NCBI RefSeq assembly: GCF_025354435.1
Contig: NZ_JANXMU010000045.1
Location: forward strand, 86,817-150,816
Direction of reading: 5' to 3'
Source of the DNA: Rhodoferax sp.
GTDB taxonomy: Bacteria; Pseudomonadota; Gammaproteobacteria; Burkholderiales; Burkholderiaceae_C
DNA: 64,000 nt
Below, in pieces: positions 9,317 through 17,100 of this stretch. Position numbers and translations under genes: made by a program. Under the pieces are notes generated by a model. The model saw nothing but the letters and a program-made list of their open reading frames with translations. It was not told where the DNA came from and searched no databases. The stretch's first letter is position 1. Each line of letters starts with the position of its first letter.

Positions 9317-10301
9317 TCGGGGCCTCTAATGCGGCGATTGCGCGCAGGGTTTCTTCGTCTAAGGGTTGGTCGGGGTCGCTGCCGTCGTCCGGTGCGTCGT
9401 CGTCTTCGGGCTGGGCCCAGAACATGCGGTCGGGCAGGATGTGGCCCATGCCGGGGCGGAAACCGCCGTCCAGGCAGCGGTCCAGGTAGCTCATGGCTTC
9501 ATTGGTGGCTTCGGCCAGGTCGCTGCCACTGGCCAATAGCGCAGCCAGCGCGGCAGACAGGGTTTCGCCCGCACCGGCAAAGACGGCTTCAAACAGCTCG
9601 AACTTTTCGCTGACCAGCACGGCCTGCGGGCTGGTGAGCACGTTTTCCACGTGCTGGTCGGGCAGAGGGATGCCTGTGACCAGGGTGTAGGGCACGCCCA
9701 TGGCCGCGGCGGCCTTGGCGATATCACGCGGGGTAGGGTTGCGCTCACCGCTCCAGTCGGGCAGCAGCCAGCGGCGCAGTGTGCTGTGGTTGCCCACCAG
9801 CACAGTGGTTTGCGGCAGCATCAGCTCGCGGAAGGCATCCAGGTAGTCTTCGATCTTGTCCTCGTCCCACCACGATAGGTTGGGCATGTAGGCCACCACC
9901 GGCACGTCGGCGTAGTCGGAGGTGATTTCGGCAATCGCGCTGACGTTTTCCGGGCTGCCGACAAAGCCGACCTTGAAGACCTGCACGGCAATGTCTTCCA
10001 GCACCGCGCGGGCCTGCTCGGTGACGGCTTCTTCGTCAAAGCAAAAGTGCTCAAAAATTTCGCCAGTGTCGCGGGCATAGGCCCCGGTGACCACGGGCAG
10101 GGCATGGCCGCCGACCGAGGCAATGGCGGTGGTGTCGGCCGCCAAGCCGCCTGCGCCGCTGGGGTCGCTGGCGTTGAACACCATCACGCAGGCCGGGCCT
10201 TCCAGCGGGTCGTCTTCGGCCTCTTCCAGGGCTTCTGGCACTTCGGCCACATCGGGCAAATCGTCGGCAGGAGGTTTTTTGGGGGGAGTTGGGGAAGTCA
10301 T
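9300..10301 (-). CDS. thiD: Divergent ThiD-like (HMP/HMP-P kinase) family protein
   Basis: Ribokinase-like protein related to ThiD, which phosphorylates hydroxymethylpyrimidine and its phosphate for thiamine synthesis. The first glycine block is present ([40 protein letters not shown]). The ATP-site block reads [17 protein letters not shown] instead of the usual GTGCT...SAA, so the catalytic Cys is missing; the usual DPVM and TPN..EA blocks read AYMPNL and GNHSTL. Acidic extensions at both ends (about 35 and 45 residues) bring it to 333 residues against about 265 for ThiD. The fold is certain, thiamine function doubtful. It overlaps hemL and is divergent from rubredoxin. Confidence 0.7.
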   Translation of the reverse strand: MTSPTPPKKPPADDLPDVAEVPEALEEAEDDPLEGPACVMVFNASDPSGAGGLAADTTAIASVGGHALPVVTGAYARDTGEIFEHFCFDEEAVTEQARAVLEDIAVQVFKVGFVGSPENVSAIAEITSDYADVPVVAYMPNLSWWDEDKIEDYLDAFRELMLPQTTVLVGNHSTLRRWLLPDWSGERNPTPRDIAKAAAAMGVPYTLVTGIPLPDQHVENVLTSPQAVLVSEKFELFEAVFAGAGETLSAALAALLASGSDLAEATNEAMSYLDRCLDGGFRPGMGHILPDRMFWAQPEDDDAPDDGSDPDQPLDEETLRAIAALEAPNETRH

Positions 10302-10396
10302 GGGCCTAAATCGGCATGGGCCGCGTACAAAATGGTCAAGGCAATAATTTGCGTCTATACAATCCTTTTCATTCTATTGCTAAGGCTTTTTACGCT

Positions 10397-10570
10397 GTGA
10401 CTGACTCTAAAACTTGGATGTGCCTGATTTGTGGCTGGATTTATGACGAAGCCACGGGCGACCCCGACTCGGGCATTGCCGCAGGAACCGCCTGGGCCCT
10501 GGTACCCATGAACTGGACCTGCCCTGAATGCGGTGCTCGTAAGGAAGATTTCGAGATGGTTCAACTTTGA
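10397..10570 (+). CDS. rubA: Rubredoxin
   Basis: 57-residue iron protein with the two Cys pairs that hold a single Fe(Cys)4 centre: CLICGWIYDE near the N-terminus and CPECGARKEDFE near the C-terminus, with the conserved PMNW just before the second pair. The GTG at 10397 (VTDSKTWMC) gives the usual rubredoxin length; the frame is open upstream but is not family-like. It acts as a soluble one-electron carrier. It lies directly ahead of the pil chemosensory genes and divergent from the ThiD-like gene. Confidence 0.93.
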   Translation: MTDSKTWMCLICGWIYDEATGDPDSGIAAGTAWALVPMNWTCPECGARKEDFEMVQL

Positions 10571-10619
10571 TGCGCGGCGACCGTCCGCGTTGTCCTATTC
10601 TTTCCAGAAGAGGTGTCAC

Positions 10620-11018
10620 GTGAGTACGCTTGCCACGACTTTCAAAGTCCTTGTGGTGGACGACAGCAACACGATCCGTCGCAGTGCTGAAATCTTCCTG
10701 AAACAAGGCGGGCATGAGGTGTTGCTGGCCGAGGACGGCTTTGATGCCCTGTCCAAGATCAACGACCACCAGCCGCAGCTGATTTTTTGCGACATCCTGA
10801 TGCCTAAGCTGGATGGCTACCAGACCTGCGCCATCATCAAACGCAACCCTAAATTTGCGTCCATTCCGGTGGTCATGCTGTCGTCCAAAGACGGTGTGTT
10901 TGACAAGGCCCGTGGCCGCATGGTGGGCTCGCAAGACTATTTGACCAAACCGTTTACCAAAGACCAGCTGCTCCAGGCGGTGCAGCAGTTCGGTGCCGCC
11001 TTGCAAGGAACCATTTGA
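10620..11018 (+). CDS. pilG: Twitching-motility response regulator PilG
   Basis: Single-domain receiver of the Pil-Chp chemosensory system, which controls type IV pilus extension. Start GTG 10620 follows an AGAGG RBS; the upstream open frame overlaps rubredoxin and is unlikely. 132 residues: KVLVVDDSNTIRRSAE (acidic pair), FCDILMPKLDGYQ with the phospho-Asp, VVMLSSKDG and DYLTKPFTKDQL with the conserved Lys. The spacing and sequence match PilG rather than a generic CheY. Its stop overlaps the pilH start by 1 nt. Confidence 0.9.
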   Translation: MSTLATTFKVLVVDDSNTIRRSAEIFLKQGGHEVLLAEDGFDALSKINDHQPQLIFCDILMPKLDGYQTCAIIKRNPKFASIPVVMLSSKDGVFDKARGRMVGSQDYLTKPFTKDQLLQAVQQFGAALQGTI

Positions 11019-11395
11019 TGCCTATCCACAACGTGCTGATCGTGGACGATTCCAAGACCGAGCTGATGTACCTGACCGACTTGCTGGAAAAAAATGGCAT
11101 GTCGGTGCGCACCGCGGAAAACGCCGACGAGGCCTTTCGCCGCCTGGCCGAGCAAAAGCCGGACCTGATCCTGATGGACGTGGTAATGCCGGGGCAAAAC
11201 GGCTTCCAGCTGACCCGCACCATCAGCCGCAACCCTGAGTTTGCCGACGTGCCCATCATCATGTGCACCAGCAAGAACCAGGAAACCGACCGCGTCTGGG
11301 GCATGCGCCAGGGGGCCCGCGACTACATCACCAAACCGGTGAACGCTGCCGAGCTGAAGGCCAAGATCGGCGCCTTGAACAGTACTTCGAAGTAG
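11018..11395 (+). CDS. pilH: Twitching-motility response regulator PilH
   Basis: 125-residue CheY-like receiver, partner of PilG. It shows NVLIVDDSKTELMYLTDLL, LILMDVVMPGQNGFQ with the phospho-Asp, IIMCTSKNQETD and DYITKPVNAAEL. The SKTE and NQETDRVWGMRQGA blocks are PilH-specific. In characterised systems PilH acts as a phosphate sink or retraction signal. The ATG overlaps the pilG stop (TGATG), so translation is coupled; pilI follows by 13 bp. Confidence 0.9.
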   Translation: MPIHNVLIVDDSKTELMYLTDLLEKNGMSVRTAENADEAFRRLAEQKPDLILMDVVMPGQNGFQLTRTISRNPEFADVPIIMCTSKNQETDRVWGMRQGARDYITKPVNAAELKAKIGALNSTSK

Positions 11396-11408
11396 GGTAG
11401 CGGCACCC

Positions 11409-11939
11409 ATGGCGAACCGCGAAGCGCTCCGAGAACTACAAACCCGATTGGCCTCCCGCCTGCAAGCGGCCCGCAGCGAAGGGCTGTCGGTGCGTTGGTT
11501 GGCGGCCCATGTCGGCGGTGCCCGCTACCTGTTTCCACTGGCCCAATGCGGCGAAATTTTTCCGTGGACCCCGGTGCAGCCCGCGGCCTACACCCAGGCC
11601 TGGTTCATGGGCGTGGCGAATCTGCGTGGCGGCCTGTGCGGTGTGGTTGATCTGGTGCGCTTCATGGCTCCCGACACGCTGGCGCTTCGCAGCGATGCCG
11701 CCTTGTCCGAGTGCAGCCTGTTGTCGTTCAACGCGGGCATGGAGCTCAACTGCGCGCTGCTGGTAGACCAGCTCAGTGGCTTGCGCGGCCTGGATTCATT
11801 TACCGCATCGGCACCCGCTGCCGAGGGTGCCCCCAGTTATTTTGGCCCCGTCCACACCGATGCGGCCGGTCTGCCCTGGCAGGAAATCAACCTGCTGAAC
11901 CTGTCCCAACTTCCTTCTTTTCTGAGCATCAGTGCTTAG
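11409..11939 (+). CDS. pilI: CheW-like adaptor PilI
   Basis: 176-residue CheW-domain protein that links the pilus chemoreceptor PilJ to the kinase ChpA. It shows RYLFPLAQCGEIFPWTPVQP, then WFMGVANLRGGLCGVVDLVRFM, the conserved NLRG loop of CheW. The C-terminal half reads CALLVDQLSGLRGLDSF and ends LPWQEINLLNLSQLPSFL, typical of PilI. It sits between pilH and pilJ in the canonical order. Confidence 0.88.
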   Translation: MANREALRELQTRLASRLQAARSEGLSVRWLAAHVGGARYLFPLAQCGEIFPWTPVQPAAYTQAWFMGVANLRGGLCGVVDLVRFMAPDTLALRSDAALSECSLLSFNAGMELNCALLVDQLSGLRGLDSFTASAPAAEGAPSYFGPVHTDAAGLPWQEINLLNLSQLPSFLSISA

Positions 11940-11961
11940 GGCCCCTCCAGAAAGCTGCACC

Positions 11962-14187
11962 ATGCCTGCTGTTGACGACAAGAATTTCCCCCATGCAACG
12001 CTAGACCAGCCCGAGGACACCGATACCGTGGCCGACTACCCCGAGCACTCGGATGACTCGGCGCGGTCCGGTGCGGACTTCAGCGAGAGCCGCTTTGTCA
12101 GCGCCCACGTGCCCGACGCGGCGGACGAATGGGTGAAGCTGCCCTTGCTGGGCAACCGGCGTATCACGGCCCATCAGCGGATTCTGGCAGTGGTGATGGC
12201 TGCGGCCTTGCTGGTGCTGGCTGTGGGGGCGGTATGGGCCTTGCACCGTGCCGACACCGTCGCGCAGCAACTGGCTGCTACCGGCCAGGCCCTGATGCAG
12301 TCACAGCGGCTGGCTAAATCGGTCTCGCAAGCCCTGGTGGGCAGCACCGCAGCCTTTGCCGACGTGGCCGAAAGCGCCGACGTGCTGGCCAAGAACGTGC
12401 GCGGCCTGCAAGCCGGTGATGCGCGTTTGACGGCGGTTAACGCCGATGCCCAGACCGATATCGCCAAAATCACCCCCCTGATGGAGCGGGCTGAAAAGAA
12501 CGCTGCCACCGTTATGGGCCAGCAAAAAATCTTGACCCAGGTGGGTGCCGCGCTGCACACCATTAACCGCCAGTCGTCCGATCTGCTGGAAATCGCCGAG
12601 ACCATCGCCTCGTTCAAATTACAGCAGGCTGCCAGCCCCACCGAGATTTCGGCAGCGGGCCAGTTGGTGATGCTGACCCAGCGCATTGGCAAGTCGGCGA
12701 ATGAATTCCAGACCATGGAAGGCGTCAGCCCCGAGGCGGTGTTCCTGCTGGGCAAAGACTTGAACTCGTTTAAGGAAATCACCCAGGGCCTGCTGGACGG
12801 CAGCCCGGAACTGCGTTTGGGTGCAGCCAAAGATGCAGCCACCCGCGAGCAGCTCAACGCCTTGCTCAAGCTGTACGACGAAACCCGCACCCAGGCCGGT
12901 GCCATTCTGGGCAATCTGCAGGGTTTGGTGTCGGCCCGTGAGGCGCAAACCGCCGTGGTGGCCGACAGCGAGCCGTTGCGCCGCCAACTGGAAGAGCTGC
13001 AAGACAAGCTGTCGTCGCAAACCGGTTTGGGCCTGGTGGCCATCGTGGTGTTGGTGTTGTCGGCGCTGCTGGCGCTGGCCTGCGCGGCCGGTTTGGCCGC
13101 CGTGCAGCTGCGCGGTAGCCGCAAACGACAGGCCACGGCCGAAATGCAGCGGCTGGATGCCGAGTCGTCGCAACAAGGCACCAAGCGCGTCAACGATGCC
13201 AACCAGGCGGCGATTTTGCGGCTGATGAACGAACTGCAGGCGGTGGCCGAGGGCGATTTGACCCAGCAGGCCACGGTGACCGAAGACATCACCGGTGCGA
13301 TTGCCGATTCGGTGAACTACACCGTGGAAGAACTCCGCGCCCTGGTGGGCAGCGTGCAAAACACCGCCACCCAGGTGGCCCAAACTACCGCCCAGGTGGA
13401 CAGCACCTCGACCGAGCTGCTGGCCGCATCGACCGAACAGCTGCGTGAAATCCGCGAAACCGGTCGCTCGGTGCTGGACATGGCTTCGCGCATCAACGAG
13501 GTGTCCGCCCAGGCACAAGAGTCGGCCACGGTGGCGCGCCAGTCGCTGCAAGCCGCCGACTCGGGCCTGCAGGCGGTGCAAAACGCCATCGGCGGCATGA
13601 ACTCCATCCGCGACCAGATCCAGGAAACCTCCAAGCGCATCAAACGGCTGGGCGAGTCTTCGCAAGAGATTGGCGAAATCACCGAGCTGATCTCCGACAT
13701 TACCGAGCAAACCAATGTGCTGGCGCTGAACGCTGCCATCCAGGCCGCATCAGCAGGCGAGGCTGGGCGGGGCTTCTCGGTGGTGGCCGAAGAAGTGCAG
13801 CGGCTGGCCGAGCGTTCGGCCGATGCGACGCGCCAGATTGCCGCGCTGGTGAAGGCCATCCAGACCGACACCCAGGATGCCGTGGCCGCCATGGAACGTT
13901 CTACCCAGGGGGTGGTGGCCGGTGCGGCCCTGTCCGACAGCGCCGGTACGGCCCTGACCGAGATTGACCATGTGTCGCGCCGTTTGGCCGAGTTGATCGA
14001 GCAGATTTCACAGGCCACCTCCCGCGAGGCCGAAAAAGCCAACGTGGTAGCCGACAACATCCAGCACATTTTTGCAGTGACCGAGCAGACCGGCGAAGGC
14101 ACGCGGACCACAGCGGCCCAGGTGCGGGAGCTGTCCCAGATGGCCGAAGAATTGCGCTTGTCGGTGGCGCGGTTCAAAATCAAGTAA
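11962..14187 (+). CDS. pilJ: Type IV pilus methyl-accepting chemoreceptor PilJ
   Basis: Inner-membrane chemoreceptor for twitching motility. The ATG at 11962 is chosen; a GTG at 11932 in the pilI stop region is possible. 741 residues: an acidic cytoplasmic leader, TM1 about 73-94 (RILAVVMAAALLVLAVGAVW), a periplasmic PilJ-type sensor domain with LTQRIGKSANEF, TM2 about 356-382, a HAMP-like linker (ELQAVAEGDLTQQATVTEDITGA), then the signalling hairpin with its tip near residue 582 (EQTNVLALNAAIQAASAGEA). The double PilJ/HAMP pattern separates it from ordinary MCPs. Confidence 0.92.
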   Translation: MPAVDDKNFPHATLDQPEDTDTVADYPEHSDDSARSGADFSESRFVSAHVPDAADEWVKLPLLGNRRITAHQRILAVVMAAALLVLAVGAVWALHRADTVAQQLAATGQALMQSQRLAKSVSQALVGSTAAFADVAESADVLAKNVRGLQAGDARLTAVNADAQTDIAKITPLMERAEKNAATVMGQQKILTQVGAALHTINRQSSDLLEIAETIASFKLQQAASPTEISAAGQLVMLTQRIGKSANEFQTMEGVSPEAVFLLGKDLNSFKEITQGLLDGSPELRLGAAKDAATREQLNALLKLYDETRTQAGAILGNLQGLVSAREAQTAVVADSEPLRRQLEELQDKLSSQTGLGLVAIVVLVLSALLALACAAGLAAVQLRGSRKRQATAEMQRLDAESSQQGTKRVNDANQAAILRLMNELQAVAEGDLTQQATVTEDITGAIADSVNYTVEELRALVGSVQNTATQVAQTTAQVDSTSTELLAASTEQLREIRETGRSVLDMASRINEVSAQAQESATVARQSLQAADSGLQAVQNAIGGMNSIRDQIQETSKRIKRLGESSQEIGEITELISDITEQTNVLALNAAIQAASAGEAGRGFSVVAEEVQRLAERSADATRQIAALVKAIQTDTQDAVAAMERSTQGVVAGAALSDSAGTALTEIDHVSRRLAELIEQISQATSREAEKANVVADNIQHIFAVTEQTGEGTRTTAAQVRELSQMAEELRLSVARFKIK

Positions 14188-14193
14188 GCCGCC

Positions 14194-17100
14194 ATGCTGT
14201 TGTCGCCCCCTGCCGCTACAGACACCTCTATGTCCCTCTCCGCATCCACCACCGAAGATGCCCCCGAACACGACCTGGGTCCGCTGGCCTGGGTGCTGGA
14301 CGAGCTACGCAAAACCTTGGATGTTGCCGTCAAATCCCTCAAGCGCTATGTGCGCGAGGCAGATGCATCGCAGGCCGCCGGTTTTGCCGTGCCCGATACC
14401 AGCCACTTGGGTGCCGCACTCCAGCAACTGCACCTGACCGTGGGCGCGTTGGAGATGGTGGGCATGATGCCGCCGTCGCTGCTGCTGCGCGCCATGGAAT
14501 CGGCAGTCGCTAAATGCCTGGACAACCCCAGCCTGTGCACACCGGATGCCGTGGACAAGATCGAACGGGCCAGTTTTGCCGTGGTGGACTACCTGGAGGC
14601 CGTATTGGCCAGCAAGCCGGTGTCGTCGGTGGGCCTGTTCCCGCAATACCGCGAAGTGCAGGCACTGGCCGGTGTGACCCAGGTGCATCCGGCCGATCTG
14701 TGGCCGATGGAGCCGCACTGGCGGGATATTGCGGTGGCCGAACCGGTGCCGCCTTTGGCTTATGCGCCTGCGCTGCGGGCGCGGCTCGACCAGTGCGTGC
14801 TGAAAGTGGTAAAGACCGGCGATCCGGTGGCCGCCCAGGAACTTGTCGGCATCTGCCTGGGTTTTGCACAGCATCAGCAGCGCCAGCCCGAGCAGGTTTT
14901 CTGGAACATCGCCGCTGCGTATTTTGAAGCACTGTCGCTGGGGCTTTTTGCGCCCGACGTGTATTCCAAGCGGATTGCTTCGCGGGTATTGACCCAGTAC
15001 GCCGCACTGGCCAAGGGCGATGCCACCGTCAACCCGCGTCTGGTGCAGGACATGCTGTTTTTCTGCGCCCAGGCCGTGCCAGTGCGGGCGGCCGATGCGC
15101 CCACGCTGGCAGCCGTGCGCCAGGCCTATGGCTTGCAGCGCCACGCGCCGATCGACTACGAAATGCGGCCTTTCGGCCGGTTTGACCCGGCTTTGCTGGC
15201 CCAGGCGCGCAAGCGGCTGGCGGCAGCTGCGGAAACCTGGTCGGCCTTGGCTGGGGGCGATACACACCGCTTCAAGCCTGCTCTGGACCAGTTCGCCATG
15301 GTGGGCGAGTCGCTGACCAAGCTGCATGCCGGCAGCGCGGTGCTGGCCCAGGCCTTGACCCAGGCGGTCGAGTCCACGGTGCGCTCCAAGGCCCCGCCTT
15401 CGGCCGCACTGGGCATGGAAGTCGCCACCTCGGTCTTGTACCTGGAGGCCGCGTTTGAAGAGCTGGACCAGGCCGATGCCGAGCTGGCCGAACGCGCCAC
15501 TCTGCTGGCCGACCGTTTGACCGTGGTGGGGCAGGGCGGTAGCCCCGAGCCGCTGGCCCCGTGGATGGAAGAGCTGTACCACCGCGTTAGCGACCGGCAA
15601 ACCATGGGCAGCGTGGTGGATGAGCTGCGCCACACCCTGGCCGAGGTCGAGCAGGCGCTAGACCAGTTTTTCCGAACCCCGCGCGAGAAAGTGCCGTTGG
15701 CCAAGGTGGCGCACCAACTGACGCAAATGCGCGGTGTGCTGTCGGTGCTGGGCCTGGACCAGGCCTCGCACGCCGTCATGCGCATGCGCGAAACGGTCGA
15801 TGGCTACATGGCCGATGACTTGGGTGATCCTATGGCCCAAGCCGCCAGTTTTGACAAGCTGGGGAACAGCCTGGGGGCGTTGGGCTTTTTGATCGACATG
15901 CTGGGCTACCAGCGGGCCCTGGCCAAAAAACTGTTTTCCTACGACGAAGAGGCGGGCGAATTCAAACTGGCCATGGGCCGCAGCACGGTCTCGGCCGCAG
16001 ATTCGGTGCAAGCACCGTTCCAGGATGAACTCGAAGAGCGCGCCCATGTGGCAGAGCTGGCGGCCGAGTCGGCCCCGCAGGCAGAAGCTCCTTTGCCGCT
16101 GCTGGATGCCGAGCCGTGGGCTATTTCCGAACTGCCCGACTTGCTGGACCTGGACCTGGCGACCGGAGCCGCGCCACTGGTGCCGCCTGCCGTGCCTGTG
16201 CCCGCAGAGGCCTTGGAGCCGGTATCGGTACAACTTTTGCCCGCGTTGGAGCCCGAGTTCACTCTGACCACTGCCACGCCCGGACAAGGGCGTGTGACCG
16301 AAGTCACCCCGGCTCCCGAGCCTGCGACGCCTGCCGTGGAGGCGAACGCTCCCGAAGAAGATGCCGAGTTGCTGGGCATCTTTTTGGACGAGGCCCGCGA
16401 GGTGGTGCAAACCGGCCTGGGTGCTGTCGTTGCGCTGAAGGCCGCACCCAGCGGTGTGGGGCCGCAAATTACGCTGCGCCGCGCCTTCCACACCCTCAAG
16501 GGCAGTGCCCGGATGGTGGGGCTGTCTGAATTTGGCGAAGCCAGTTGGGCTATGGAGCAAATGGTCAACGGCTGGCTGGCCGAACAAAGTCCCGCCCACC
16601 CTGATTTGCTGCAGGTCGCCAGCGATGCTCTGAACGCCTTTGGCCTGTGGGTGGAAGACATCGCCGTGGGTGCGGCAGGCCATTGGCGCGCCCAGCCGTT
16701 CCGCGCCTCTGCCGATGCCCGTCGACTGGAGCTGCGCCATCTACCACTGGCCGTGCCCCAGGCCTTGGCCGATGTGATCACACCAGAGTCGTTGCTGGAG
16801 GAGTTGCCTCCGGTACCTGATGCCGTGCCTGAACCGGTTGCCGAACCGGTGGTAGAGGCAGCAGTCGAGGACACCGTAGAACCTGTTGTAGAGGAATTCG
16901 TGGCCGAGGCGCTGTCTGCGCCGATGCCAGAGCCCGTACCCGAAGCGGTACCCGAGCTTGAACCCGAAGAAGCCGTTGCCGATACCGCCCCGCTGGACCC
17001 CCCCGAGCTCGACGACGCCACCAAGGTGATCGGGCCGCTGCGCATCGGCATCCCCCTGTACAACGTCTACCTGAACGAGGCCGATGAATGGTCACGCCGT

